Notes: generated by a model not told the origin, from the letters alone. Positions 49,431 through 61,015 are shown, numbered from the stretch's first letter. The stretch is 64,000 nucleotides of DNA from Bremia lactucae (GCF_004359215.1 NC_090612.1:5029982-5093981), one strand, 5' to 3'. Numbers and translations are program-made.

Positions 49431-49800
49431 AAACTAATGGGGGTCGTGAAGCTTGATAGCGAGAAGCTATTACAGCTTAATAAGTCTCTTCACGGGCTAA
49501 AACAACCAGGTCGTCTTGAAGCGAATTTCTGAGCGCGTAATTGGAAGAGAACGGTTTAACTCGCTGCTTTTTAGACACGTGTCTGTACTTTGATTTACGA
49601 TAAAGGGAATCTGATTATCGTCGGTGTGTATTTTGATGATTCGGTGGTCACGGCTTCTAGCCAGACCAAGGTGGGAGACTTTTTCAAAGCAATGAGTGTA
49701 TTGTCTATGAAGGACGTTCGCGAAGTCAACAAGTTTTCGGGCATGCGAGTTACTTTAAAATTGCCTAGCACACAAGGTACCTGGTCAGTTGTATCGTGAG
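49431..49800 (+). pseudogene. Ty1/copia reverse transcriptase fragment
   Basis: LLQLNKSLHGLKQPGR matches the Leu-x-Lys-Ser-Leu-Tyr-Gly-Leu-Lys-Gln-Ala-Pro-Arg box of copia RT. After stops, LIIVGVYFDDSVVTASS carries the copia catalytic loop (usually Tyr-Val-Asp-Asp), then MKDVREVNKFSGMRV. This is the only copia sequence I recognise in the window. No LTRs seen. Confidence 0.75.
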
Positions 49801-49839
49801 TCATCCATTTGATAGACAAGCATAGGAAGCTGTGTGTAT

Positions 49840-50240
49840 GAATGGTCTTGCAGACGGTCCTGTTAGGACTCACCTGTTCCGGCTTGAATTAAAAACGCTA
49901 AACCAAGCGAACTCTATAGCGTAACAGTCTTAAAACAGGCTTAGTCCACTCTGGAACTTATCGTTTCCCGAGACAATAGAAAAGCCGAGGTTTAAAACCC
50001 ATGGACACTCGTATGTGGAGAGCGAGAAACCTCACTCTCCAACTCGCAAACGATAGCAAAAATGCAATCGTTGTCAAAAGACGGGCCACTATGGCTATGA
50101 GTGTAGTGAGTGCCAGAGCACACTGAGCGAAACAATCGACCTTCCGCTAGGAACAGCAAACGACTCGGATCCGACGCTGTTGCGAAATCGTAACGGCGAC
50201 GCAGATTCTAAAAAAACGGTCTGGGTCAGTCGTGCGGAGC
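49840..50240 (+). pseudogene. Gag C-terminal part of element 4
   Basis: Begins with MNGLADGPVRTHLF, homologous to the end of the gag near 40725, and includes SYVESEKPH and a zinc knuckle CNRCQKTGHYGYEC (C-x2-C-x4-H-x4-C, about 50060-50101). Stops interrupt it. This is the A-type chromovirus that ends with the LTR A at 56434-56901; its 5' LTR is not present. Confidence 0.65.
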
Positions 50241-50355
50241 TCCTACTGATTTAATAACGTCAAAAGAATTTGCAGGCCTTTCATCGAGTATTGCTCCACA
50301 CACACAAACATTGTGTGTAAGAAGATGAGTTTAAACTCAACACCTTGAAATTATA

Positions 50356-50673
50356 GTGGCAAATAATTTGTCGCTAAAGGTCCTAGTCGATTGTAGGGCG
50401 TCGAACAGTTTTATTCGATGCCAATTGCCAGAAGATCGCAGGCTTAAGTTCTTTGAGCGCTATATCTCTCTAACAAGGAAGACAGTGCGCCTAGCAGCAG
50501 GCGCATCTTTAGCAGCAAAGAAACGCAGAGTTGGTATCCAGTACGCCTTAAAAGGTAAGCAGTGCGATGATCGATTCATCGTAGTAAATTTGAATGACAA
50601 ATTTGATGTCATTCTTGGATTATCATGCCTCAGAAAGCATGAGCCATATTTAAATTGGCAGCACAAGCCGTGA
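50356..50673 (+). pseudogene. Retropepsin-like protease of element 4
   Basis: Open for 105 codons. Active-site region VLVDCRASNSF has Asp but Cys-Arg in place of Ser/Thr-Gly; the end motif FDVILGLSCLRKHEPYLNW is typical of Gypsy proteases. The same Gly to Arg change is seen in the protease of element 1. Confidence 0.7.
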
Positions 50674-51560
50674 CGATGCCTGTCTCTTGTTCATCAGATA
50701 GCCAACTGATGAACGTCTTGGAGCGTCCACAAGCGTGTGGATGTCCTACAAGTGAGTGCGATGGCCCCACTTGTGGTTCGGTCGTTAGCATGACTGTACA
50801 AGACTTCAGTGTGAATACCCAACGCAGTGTGGTGGTGGATTCCGACGGCTGTGCGCTAGCACAGGCAGCGTCGAAGGTCCACCATAGTGCCGTGGACAAA
50901 GTGATCGGTAGCAGTAAACAAGCAATGGCAGCGACGAAGTTCGGCCACTCAAATAAGCTGAGTGGTACGAATCAAGGGTGCTTGCTTAAAAGCAACATCC
51001 AAGAAAGCTTAAAACGCTCGTCTATTCGAGACAGTGCGAAAGTCGTAGATCGACTGGAGAGTTGATCGTAGATGATCTCGCTGTGATAGCGCAACCACAG
51101 CTAGGGGTAGTTGGGGAGGATACTCTTCAAATAAACCTTTTTATGGAACACGTCCCCAAGAATCGGTGGAAATAAGCCCCCGAAAACCTGTGGTTAAATG
51201 TTCCCAGGTACTTTTGGAAATAAGTTCCAAGAGGAAACTAGACAATAAATATCTTAGTAAAAATGGATTAAGTGTAAGCGCTTATACACTTGATCAAATT
51301 GCGTCTCCAAAGTTAACTTCGTAGATAATCCAAATGCCAACGCTTAAACCGAAACGGTTTTGCGTGATCAGCGTAGTGGCAAAGTCAAGCAAATCTGCGT
51401 ACTTGACACAGATAACACCTACGTGGCCGAAATTAGGTCGACAATAGTGCTTCCTGAGAACCAACGGTTTCCAAGAATCTTATCGATGGACGAAAGTGTC
51501 TTCGATGAGAAGACTCGGATTGAATGCTATGCGTCCCAATCCTAGGAGTCTTTATATAAT
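50674..51560 (+). pseudogene. Protease-RT spacer of element 4
   Basis: A 136-codon frame (50655-51065) of Ser/Ala-rich, low-complexity sequence, followed by the pre-RT linker (51360-51545; DESVFDEKTRIECYASQS) also seen at 40795-41064. No enzyme domain visible. Confidence 0.5.
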
Positions 51561-51659
51561 GTAATAACAATAATTTCCGTAAAGGTTAAAACGCTTTAAT
51601 TCTTGTTCTTCCTAAAATCCTGTTGAAGCACCCGTGATTTAGAAATTAAATAGAATTTG

Positions 51660-52550
51660 AAGATGCCTTCCCTGGATCAGTATCGTGCGAGTTGCCTAAG
51701 TTCAAATGCACTCGGCACGAAATTGACCCAAGCCTAGGTTCGAAATACTGTGTCATAAAGCAATGGCCATTGCCTCATGAACAAGTATAGGCGATCGGCA
51801 AATTCTTTGTCGATCGCTTAGCAGCGGGCCATGTGATCCCTACATAGCTCTTCAACATTCTGTTTGAGTGAAGCAACAGGAGGATGGCGGTTTGTGCATG
51901 CATTCAATAAACTGAACGCTGCAACGGTACCGGCTCAAACGCCGATTTCTTATAAAGACGTAATCATGACGATATATCAAAAATAACTATCTTTTCGTTA
52001 ATGGCTCTGATGCATGGATTTTATCAGATCCTTATGCGTGAACAGGATACCCTTTCACAGCAGTAAGCACCTTAAGCGGAATTCTATGGGTGTGGCTAGT
52101 CATACCACAGGGACTTAGCAATGCCCCTGCGACATTTAGCAGATGTGTAAATAATCTGTTTAAACCGAAGCGGGATTCCGCACGAACTTTTTTGATGCCG
52201 TCTTCTTTATTAGCAGAGCCATGAACGAAAAGTCAGATGGTTAAGTATATCGTACCCTCGTCCGAAAAGCTCTTACACTTATGCTTAAGCACAAGTTTAA
52301 TGCAAATCTCAAGAAGTGCAGATTCGCTGCAAGCAAAATATCACTTCTTGGGTGCATCGTGGGTAAACACGGTGTACGCCCTGATCCGGAAAATTCTAAG
52401 GCCATCACCGATTGGCCTGTGCCAGTTGATGTAAAAAGACTTAGAAAGTTCCTCGGCTTAGTGACGTACCTGCACAAGTACTCACGCAATTAAGCCGAGA
52501 TGACAGGACATAATTCTTCTTTGTTGAAGAAAGGTGTAAAGTGGTCATGG
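51660..52550 (+). pseudogene. Reverse transcriptase of element 4
   Basis: Pieces in order: a CELPKFKCTRHEI-like segment (about 51690), FVHAFNKLNAATVPAQTP (about 51893), FYQILMREQD (about 52020), the catalytic loop altered to FFDAVFF (about 52190, second Asp replaced by Ala), and the thumb (52237-52493; KHGVRPDPENSKAITDWPVP). Several stops and shifts. Confidence 0.7.
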
Positions 52551-52559
52551 AACGCTGAT

Positions 52560-53000
52560 TGTCAGCGTTCCTTGGAAGGTATTAAGTAAAGCTTGATGAA
52601 ATCGCCAATCCTGGCATTTGCGGACCAAGATACATGTGGTCTGTGACACCAGCTATTTTGCAATCGGTTGTGCGTTATTGCATTATGACACAGACGGCGC
52701 AGAGCGCGTCGTCTGTTATCAATCGCGTCAGCTTTAATTAGTTGAATGCAACATTTCCAGTGCAGGACAAGGAACACCTTGCCATGAACCACGCACTGGC
52801 TCAATTTATGGTCTATCTCTTGGGATAAGACCGTTCATTGTGTAAACGGACCATGCGTTTACAAGCACGGCCGTGAACAGTCCACACCTCTCGCAAAGAA
52901 TGGAGAGGTGGTTGTCTTTCTTCGCAAAGTATAACTTCTCCATGGTGTATAAACCAGGATGACTTATTGTTATCGCTGACGCCCTTTCACACCGGCTCAA
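52560..53000 (+). pseudogene. RNase H of element 4
   Basis: Includes the uninterrupted flank GAAATCGCC|AATCCTGGC near 52610, used to define the 340-bp insertion in element 2, and frames with CDTSYFAIGCALLHYDTDG and AQDKEHLAMNHALAQF. Frameshifts near 52635 and 52735. Confidence 0.6.
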
Positions 53001-53109
53001 TTTCGAGCCGACTGCGCAAATCTATAGTGGTATAAGGCCACTGTTGCATCAATACGCGTTTCGTCGTCAACAGAAATCGACGATGTTAGAAGAGCTTATC
53101 AAGTAAATA

Positions 53110-53960
53110 AGGCTTTTTCTTAAAGGGTTGACGGATTACCTTGAAAATATCCATCCCAACAATCCTTGAAAAGATTGTCGAAATTGTATCGATACTCAAC
53201 AGATCGATATACAACACATAATCGTTTATTGCATTATACAGCCACTGCTGGCGACACACCTCGTGTCGTGATTCCTACCCTTATGATTTGCGATAACGCA
53301 TCATGTATGATTACCACGATGGACCAATAAGTGCGTAAGAAGACATATCTCACGATAAGTCGCGACTACTACTGACAACGCCAGTATGAGTTCGTCCGCA
53401 AGTAAAGACGTGCTTGCAAAGCTTGTCTACGGGTAAAGCCAGTGCTTCATCCCGTGCTCCATTACAATCTCTGCCTGTTCCGGCAGATCGCTGGAAGTCC
53501 GAATCTATGGACTTCGTCTTCGAATACCCCGAAGACATCCACAAGAATAATGAAATTTGTTTTTGTTGAATGTTTTAGCAAGATGGTTCATCTTGCTGCC
53601 GTCCCGGAGTCAATCACAGCCAAAGGCTGTGCTCGTTCCTTTATTGACCTGATATTTCGACTCCCTGGTTTACCCTCGAACTGGTCTCAGATCGAGACCC
53701 TACGGAGAAATTTTGGCAAACAGTGTTCATAACACCTGAAACACACAAAAAAATGTCAACTTCTGATCATCCTGAGATAGATGGTCAGACGGAGCGTGCA
53801 AACCGTATTCTCGAAGAGATATTTCGCGGATATGTCCACTCTTTTAGAGTTGGAGCGAATTCTTGCCGTTGGTAAAATTTGCCATCTACAATTCAGTGCG
53901 TGATTGTACAAAGCATACACCGTTTTTCGTGAATGCCTTGCGCCACCCACATATACCTAC
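53110..53960 (+). pseudogene. Integrase of element 4
   Basis: Heavily decayed. The zinc-finger part near 53215-53440 is broken by shifts. The core (53442-53732) shows MKFVFVECFSKMVHLAAVPE, with the first catalytic Asp replaced by Glu (VEC), and a damaged Ser-Gln-Ile-Glu-Thr in place of the Ser-Asp-Arg-Asp-Pro box. STSDHPEIDGQT follows near 53758. Confidence 0.65.
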
Positions 53961-54059
53961 CCTGTTTGAGGGTAACTTTTTATAGGGGGACTCGCTCGAG
54001 CAAAGACCCTTTTAGCTCTTGCTCATTACGCATTAGCGCCGAGGCCAATGCGAAGGATA

Positions 54060-54685
54060 TCAATGTTGAGTTAACTAACGTTGACGTAGACAACGATGCT
54101 GAAAGACTCAGCATCGAAAACAATACCATTAATGAAAATGATGATACTCTTTATAATGGAGAGATTAATATCTCCGCAATGCGAGCCGTTCGCACTGAAA
54201 ATAAAAATAAAACCGAGTCAGCAGGAGATTTCCTACTGGCTAGAGAAGCTGTAGTCCGTTTCGTACCGGATTTCATCGGTAATGCGGTGGACCGATAGAA
54301 ACGGAACTCTGACAAAACTAGAAGCACAAACATACTTTCATTTAAAATTAATGACCTTGTCCTACTTTCTACAATAAATCTTCCAACGCACGCAGTGACA
54401 AATGTAGGCAGTAATAAGTTACTGCCCAGATATATCGGCCCAATCTGTGTATTTCATCGCCAAGGCAGTGCATACACGATCGAGCTGCCTCGTAGTATAC
54501 GTACGCATCCTAGGTTTTATGTTTGGCATCTCCGCCCGTACCATCAGTACGAGGCTTTTTCCGATTCCGGATTACACCGGAACAGTCAAGGTCATCAACT
54601 AAAGCCTGATGGTTTCGAGCCAAAGACTTATTGTCTCGGAACAGGGTCTAAGTCTCTTAGACCAGAGATCAGTTCTTTCCTCTAA
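54060..54685 (+). pseudogene. Integrase C-terminal region of element 4
   Basis: An Asn/Asp-rich linker (NTINENDDTLYNGEINI), then ESAGDFLLAREAVVRFVPD, then the GPY/F-like module YIGPICVFHRQGSAYTIEL and THPRFYVWHLRPYHQYE. Sequence continues to GCDLNHDVNSGSSNEA (54866-54920), after which the expected chromodomain is replaced by an inverted block. Confidence 0.65.
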
Positions 54686-54924
54686 GGAAGAGATCCTTTG
54701 ACGAGCTGTTAAAAGCTCGTTTTATAAGGACTGATGTGTCCTTTCGTTTGCCAGATGATCAGTCGCAATCTGCGCACAATTTTTCAACTTGTCACGAGAA
54801 ACATTATTGACCGCCTTCGCTAACGCGCGGCGGCGGGATCGATCGTGATCATGATTCTTCCTTAAATAATAAAGGGTGTGATCTAAATCACGATGTTAAT
54901 TCGGGCTCTTCAAACGAGGCGAAG

Positions 54925-55967
54925 TATATGTCACCTCCTTCTCCCATTGGAGCTGACTGGGGTATGGCATCCGTTAATGACATTGCAGGTGACGGGGACA
55001 AGTCAACAGCTACACCAATTGAAAGTGATTGGTCTAAGTCACCTACAACGCCCAACTCAGTGGCGACTAAAAGCCGCCGGATCACCCGGGGCCGATTCCG
55101 CTAAACCTTTAAGTTCTAATGTGATTATTAAAGAGGTTATGACGAGGTGTTAAACTCGTAGGACCCCTTTGGTGATGAGTCAATATCAGATGACTCCGAG
55201 GGCGATGACCACTCTAATGACATTAGTCTGCGTAATTAGGAACTTTGTGGTCGCAAAGGTAAAAGTGCTGCAGGTGGTGCTAGTTTGCATCACTAGAGAA
55301 AGCGTGAATTTTAGGGATCGCTCCTAGGGCCTAAGTTAACATTAACATGAACCAACAGGAGAGGGACCGCAATACGTTGCGGTTCTAAGAAGAGGTTTTC
55401 GTTACCTTGTAAGAGAAACCTCGTTCGTTGGTATTAGCGACCAACGAACAATATCATATTCCGTTATTCGACTCATCCAGGCTTCACAAGCCTAGTGAGG
55501 ATGAAACGGAATTCTTCATCGATGCCTTTTACCAGCATCGGTGGCACACTTGCAAACGGGCAATCGACGTCAAATATTTGTTTCAAGCATGGACAGATTT
55601 TGTACAGAATGTACAAAGCATAAGCCTTGTGGTCTGGCTTGACAAGCTAAATTCTTTCCGGGAACGATTCGAGAAACGGACTGTTGTTGGCTCACGCTAT
55701 AAGTTGCACCGTTTGCCTAGAGACGCAGGGATTCCTTGCCTCTTGTGGGGGGAATTTATGCCTATGTTGTTTAAAGGGTGCAGGTCATGCCCCATATGGG
55801 AGCTTGTCTTCTCAAAGATCCCCATCGAAGGACTCTCATCTCTTACGAGATGCGTCAAGGGATTGAGAACCTCCAATCCTTTTAGGAGCGTTGGGAGCGC
55901 TCGTTCTCCGATTGACTTTCTGCTGAGGATGATGGGTCTTATCGTACTGCACGATGGGATGAGTTGA
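54925..55967 (+). pseudogene. Antisense accessory genes of element 4, inverted to pol orientation
   Basis: The aORF1 body (SPPSPIGADWGMASVNDIAG, DDSEGDDHSNDIS) is followed by an aORF2 start MNQQERDRNTL and an open 179-codon aORF2 from 55428: PLFDSSRLHKPSEDE, FFIDAFYQHRWHT, FQAWTDFVQNVQS, VWLDKLNSFRERFEKRTVVG, then IPCLLWGEFMPMLF. This is the best preserved aORF2. In elements 2 and 3 the gene lies opposite to pol; here it is on the same strand because the block has been inverted. Stops remain in the aORF1 part. Function unknown. Confidence 0.6.
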
Positions 55968-55984
55968 GAACAAGGTTTCCAACT

Positions 55985-56262
55985 ACCATGCGAGGGTGGT
56001 TACCCTCGACAACGAACGAAATAACTCGTTCACCCCCCCCCCGCTTTGCATCACGGTGGCTTAAAAAGCTTTAAACAAGAAAGCGCTTCTCACCACCTCA
56101 ATTTATCAATGGATGTAGAGGGGTGGGGGAAATCGGGTTCGCAGTGGACGCAATTGCGTCTACTGAAACATTTGAATTACTGACAGCCACACCGATTCGT
56201 GCAGCTGTCAGCTTAGCGGCCTCGCGGCCCACGCGCCCAACTTGTTTGTCGCCATCTTAATT
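55985..56262 (-). pseudogene. Chromodomain (inverted) joined to the aORF1 N-terminus
   Basis: From 56262 the minus strand reads MATNKL, then in a shifted frame an Ala-rich segment like VASEVAKLAAARISAAV of element 2. Near 56145 this switches to ISPTPLHPLIN and GGEKRFLV, the chromodomain, which continues to about 55985. So the aORF1 N-terminus kept its place while chromodomain and aORF body were turned over. The chromodomain is therefore antisense to its own integrase. Confidence 0.6.
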
Positions 56263-56433
56263 TTGGTCAAAATCAAGAATGCAAATAAAAACGGCATTTT
56301 GCTCAAATCGTAATGCAAATAAAACGGATATTCTGATCAAAACCAAAAATGCTAATTATAGGAAAAAGGCTTAACAAGCTTTCCTATCACCCTTCACCAA
56401 TCAATTTAGTGACTGTTGGAAAAGAGAAGGTGA

Positions 56434-56901
56434 TCTAACGGAGTGTCCCGTTACATAAGTCTTTTTTCTAGAAGAGGAATTAAGCAAAGAAGTACATCAT
56501 TATTCTCTTTATTAATTATAACTTCAATAGCTCCAATAACACCAAATTTGATATTATTGATGCAATAAGACATTAGCTCTATTGATTGGTCAATTTAAAT
56601 CGAAATCAACCCCGCGAATCGTTTCATGACACGATTGTGCGGTGCGCAAGAAGGCGTCATTCTTTGCTAAATATTAATATATTAACTTCAGTAGTAGACA
56701 GAAGATCGTTACGTAGGAAACTAATCATATTCATACAGTTTTACTTTTTTTCTGATTATAATCCGTTGAATAACCTTTAGCTACCTCGAAATCTTCCTCT
56801 GTACTCTTGTGCATGTGAAGTATCGAGACACCCTACCCACACTGTAATCAGTGTAAGGCTAATTAGTTCTGATCAGTACTAGTAAAAGGTGCCCCGTTAC
56901 A
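56434..56901 (+). repeat. 3' LTR type A of element 4, most complete copy
   Basis: TCTAACGGAGTGTCCCGTTACA near the start (consensus TGTAAC) to GCCCCGTTACA, about 468 bp. It contains every type-A block: CCAAATTTG, GCTCTATTGATTGG, CGATTGTGCGGTGCGCAAG, GATCGTTACGTAGGAAACTA, and the closing palindrome ACACTGTAATCAGTGTAAGG. Used here as reference for the A pieces elsewhere. Confidence 0.75.
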
Positions 56902-57049
56902 CCTCAAACATTGTCTGCGATGCAAGCAATTAAGCACTCGGCAGCGCGCTCATAAAGCTGGCGTTTACCGTGTCATCTCTTATCGGTCCCAGCTTTTGAA
57001 ATCTGCGGAACTGAATCATCCTGTGCATAATTAGAGCTACTTTTTATAA

Positions 57050-58030
57050 CATAAGTTCTTGTAAAGTTTCGCGTGCACTTATTGGGCACCGAGCCGTCTG
57101 TGGTTTATACAGATCCCGCATTTTTGCGTACCGCAATAAACCCACCGCACCTCTCGCCTAGAATGGCAAGATGGCTTATATTATATTCTAAATTTAATTT
57201 CAAAGTCGAATACAAACCGAGTAAGTCGAATGTCTTGGCTGACGCTTTGTCGCGCAGACCAGACTTCGAGGCAAAACACCAGGAATGTGTGTCTCGAACT
57301 AAGACCCAAGTTGAGTCGTCAACGTTGGCATCAACCACGTGACGAGCTCGTTGGCCTCCGAAATAAAGAAGAGCTATAGTCAGGACGAGCATTGTCACCT
57401 GCTGTTGGATCACTTCACCAATGACTTGCCACTTGGGCCGTGTACAGACATTCTTGCGAGTGGTAGAGGAAGTTTGGTGATCACTGGGTGGTCACTGGGT
57501 GGCCACGTACGAACAGGGACAGCTCATAAAGCCTGCACCGCTTAGCAGTACGCTATTGAAGCCGGTCAGATTAGACTTGATGTCTAGCATGCCCATTGAC
57601 CACAAGGGTCGGATGAGGCTCGTCATCTTTATAGACAGAGTAGGCAAAACGGTGTATTTGTCGATAGGTAGCACCACGATCACAGACAAAGAGGCAGTTC
57701 TCTTGTTCCTAGATCATGTGTATAGACTACACGGGATGCTCGGATCCATAACATCGGATCGGATTCCACGTTTTTTGGCGTCATATGTTTGAGCAGCTGG
57801 GTAGTAACCTCCACATCTCAACAGCCGATCATCCTAAGACCGATGACCAAACGGACCGATCCCCCCCCAATCGGGTCGTGGCGGATGTATTGCGCAAGGT
57901 AGCGACTCCAAAGGAATTAAGCAAATAATTGCCCTTCGTAAAGTTTGCTATTAATAACAGTGCTCACGCCAGTACGGGTGAGACGCCGTTTTTATAAAAT
58001 TGACTGTGCTATTCATGGACGCCAGTCTCG
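57050..58030 (+). pseudogene. RNase H end and integrase of a further Gypsy fragment (element 5)
   Basis: RNase H C-terminus: MARWLILYSKFNFKVEYKP then SNVLADALSRRPDFE (57169-57265). Integrase core from 57499: VIFIDRVGKTVYLS with the catalytic Asp, SITSDRIPRFLASY (second Asp kept), then in another frame STADHPKTDDQTDR near 57820. The zinc finger is mostly missing. A run of eight C at about 57860 accompanies a shift. Related to element 1 more than to the A/B types. Confidence 0.65.
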
Positions 58031-58760
58031 TTGGTGCGCATCTTGAGTCTTAGTTGGGGTGGGCCCCTCACTACGCTCGGTGGGAAAGAGGAACATAGTT
58101 TCGCTAACATGACGATGAACCGTGATGGTATCCTGTCAGCGACAAAAGCTTGCCCCAGGGACCCTGTCGGTGTAGCAGTGGTCAGTATGGAGTCACGGCA
58201 AGAAATGCCTGAGACCCTAAGCAATATCTATGTTTCGTTATTTACAACTGTGTCCTATGACCGACCTCGCGGCGGTGCCATAGGCGAGTTCGATGCTATA
58301 AGCGTGAGCGAGGAGGCTAAACGCTTTGTGGATGAACGATTAGCCATCACACGAAAAAAATCTGTGACGCGATGGCTAGCGCACAGGACAGGCAAAACAA
58401 TAGCGGACCAAATGGTCGCAAAACACAATGAATGCTTTAAGTTGGAGACAAATACTAGTAAGCACTACTATCCTACCTAAAATTTAGTCTCTGCACTACC
58501 TGAAGTTACTACGAAATTATTGCCGCTTTTCATCGGGGTTAAAGACTAAATTATAGGCTCACACTTCTGCTGTATATGAAGACACACCCAGTCTCTTACG
58601 TGCGTAGCTGGAACGGTATGTAGATTCCGGAGATATCACATATCTTCATATACTAATGGTGAACGCCGACTGTGAGTCAAGCGTCGGTCGGGTGAGGAGA
58701 CGGGGAAGGTAAAATGCGTCAAGCCGAATAATTCTCCTTACCGCGATATGGGCTGGGAGA
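58031..58760 (+). pseudogene. Integrase C-terminal region of element 5
   Basis: A 149-codon open frame with LTVLGG-like start, Ser/Arg-rich middle and EEAKRFVDERLAITRK, a helix typical before the GPY/F module, followed by KTHPVSYVRSW near 58575. Stops after 58480. Confidence 0.55.
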
Positions 58761-58772
58761 GTTAGGGATATT

Positions 58773-59085
58773 GTGCGCGCAATGAAGATCTTTCACCATC
58801 AGCTTTTCGAAAAGGTCCAGTCGAAGTTTCAGTCTTTGGTAACCCTGGAGATCCTTCGACCGGATATCGTGGAGATTCAAAGGCAGTCGCGAGACTTGAT
58901 TTTGCGAGATCCCCGATCCGTCGTTCAGCAGCGCCTAACGCCTGCAACTGAACGGAACTGGAGTGTAGATGGGCAAAATAACCGCTCCTATAAGGCGCTG
59001 CCTGCACTAATGGATGCTGCTGGGAAACAACGCTTCTTTGTAAAAAGGTTGGTTGTCCAACGCTCCGACCACAAAACTTTTATGA
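58773..59085 (+). pseudogene. Chromodomain start of element 5, fused to aORF sequence
   Basis: The frame from 58773 ends its first part with ALMDAAGKQRFFVKRLVVQR, a chromodomain N-terminus. At about 59080 it passes without a stop into sequence of the antisense accessory gene (TPASVGTTQGNADNKMS). The junction lies at a palindromic motif ACGCC...CATCGT that also occurs near 19790. Confidence 0.55.
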
Positions 59086-59600
59086 CGCCTACGCCATCGT
59101 CACCAACCCCTGCTTCAGTGGGTACCACTCAGGGGAATGCAGACAATAAAATGTCTCATGTTGACCCTGAGATAAAGCTGTGGCTTTTGCCCAAACATCT
59201 AGAAAGACAACTCCTCGCAATGAACATTCTTTATTTATTGCGACAAAGCTACATTGTTCTGATTTCAGCGCGAAAAGCTTTCGCGCTGAGGAAGATTTTT
59301 ATCTCGATGCTTTTCTTAAGCATCGATAATATAGTGGCAACTACAAGCGAGATGAAATCTCGCTGATGCAAGCCTAGAGCGTGCTTATTCGCAATGTCAA
59401 AGACATTGGACGCGAAGCCTGGCTTTAAAGACTTTACGCGATTCGCGTTAAGTTGGAGAAACGAACTCCAACTGGTGCAAGGACTATATTGCATCGGTTG
59501 TCGCGTGAGGCAGGACTTTTATGCCTCACATGGGGTTATCCCTGTCCGTGTTGTGCCGACAAAACGAAACGAGTGAAAGGGGACGTTTAATCCCTTTCTT
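59086..59600 (+). pseudogene. Antisense accessory region of LTR-B derivative copy 2
   Basis: Belongs to the minus-oriented element to its right, hence plus strand. Readable pieces are PASVGTTQGNADNKMSHVDPE, then in a shifted frame EEDFYLDAFLKHR, VLIRNVKDIGREAWL, VKLEKRTPTGARTILHRLSREAGLLCL-like segments. They line up with aORF2 of elements 2 and 4 (DAF...HRW, FVQNVQ, VWLDKLN, KRTVVGARYK, CLLWG), showing the motif is kept across distant copies. Confidence 0.55.
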
Positions 59601-59752
59601 CAACCAGGGGAAGGACTCGCATCTCTATCAAGATGCGCTAGGCGATTGACGTTTTGCAATATAAGCGTCAAGGGCGCGTGTTTTTCGATGGACCTTGTTA
59701 TCCATCGGATAGGTATCGTCATACTGACGGATGAGGCCCTCTACGTCAACAA

Positions 59753-60022
59753 TTATCTAAGAAGAGGTTCCCAGCTATCATGTGAAGGTGGATAACCGCG
59801 CCAGCGAACAAGATAAATCGTTCGCTGCCCCGTCACATCACGGTGGTTTAGAAAACGTTCTACAAGGAAACGTTGACCACCTTGGAAATCCACCAATGGT
59901 TGTGGTTGAGGAGGAAAAATCAGATCCGAACCGTGTGTCGGATCTAAAGTCGAAGATTGACAAACTCGACCGCTACCTCCATGTATTGGAGGAGGTTCTT
60001 GATCGAGCGCAGTAAGCTTCAC
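59753..60022 (-). pseudogene. Chromodomain of LTR-B derivative copy 2
   Basis: 89 codons, differing from 20910-21179 at a few residues (VERFLNHRD for VKRILNHRD; a Ser for Gly before WEP). Open from linker to the end of the domain. Confidence 0.75.
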
Positions 60023-60240
60023 TCGTTAAAACGACGGTAAGGTTCAACATATCGAACGGTTGGAAGACCGTTCGAAAAGTGCGTACTCAATGTTGGAGTA
60101 CGAATGGAAGTATCACGCTCTTCGTGACGAGCTGTCGTCAGCTTATCGCGATTTCAAGGAATTTCGAATTCGGCATGATAATTTCTAAACTCAATATGAG
60201 AGTCTAGTCCGCAATCACAAGAATCTTTTGGATATTTGAA
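59896..60240 (+). other. Antisense coiled-coil-like frame, copy in LTR-B derivative 2
   Basis: Starts at an ATG at 59896 and is open to the TAA at about 60013 (VSDLKSKIDKLDRYLHVLEE); related coil sequence continues in frame-shifted form to 60240, as in copy 1. Confidence 0.4.
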
Positions 60241-60504
60241 AGGGTGGTCAAATCCATCCGCGGAAGAAACGCGTACTAATAGTACGGGTGGAGCCGACCA
60301 ACGTAAAACGTAGGATGCGTTCGCATTCTTTGTGGCAATTCTATCGTGTACGCATTGCCTCTGTGATGCAGTACACGGAATGGCTTAACTAACTTGGGTA
60401 GTAGTTACTGCTACCCACATTAGTGACAACACGGTTAGGTAAGTTTATCGTAGAGAGTAGTACTAGGACATTAATTCGACCCAAAGACATATGAGTCGCG
60501 CAAC

Positions 60505-61015
60505 TCAAGGCTTAGTGCCCAAGTTTTGGCACGACCTGCCAAATTGGACTGAGCAAATGCGACTTGCATTTGCTCGTCGACGATATGACGAGCCTTTATG
60601 GCATCGTCCGACTCGACAAACCTTCTTTAGAGGGCGTCTGGGGGCATCTTCTTCGACTCCTGCATACTTAGAGATATCTATCTTTAAGATTCCGGGACGA
60701 CGCGTGTGTGTCATCCCAGCCACAGGGGTCTGTACCTGTTGTAACCTCAACAGTTCTGCCTGTTGAGAGTTTTGCTGATTAAGCAAGGCTACATTCTCTT
60801 TCGCATCGTCAAGTTCATGTTGTATGAACTTGGCGATGGCTGATTAGAGAGCATCTCTGTCTGAACTGGACAGCATGGCCAATATGGCACTATCCCCTAT
60901 GGCCGAACTCATTCGTTCGACCGCACTCCTTTCTATGTCACTTAGAAATGAGTAGCTATCACGCGAAACATGACGCGTATTTCCATTATTATCTAACATG
61001 TCCATGTTAGATGAT
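60505..61015 (-). pseudogene. Gag N-terminal half of LTR-B derivative copy 2
   Basis: Same as 21662-22177 but with a stop in the middle (TAG near 60847), so only 93 codons remain open from an internal Met at 60786 (MLNQQNSQQAELLRLQQ). The upstream part, including the SFLSDIER stretch, is still readable to about 61010. Confidence 0.6.

Noticed and set aside
49590..49800. An intact copia polymerase
   Set aside because: Only about 370 bp with stops and no flanking copia domains or LTRs.
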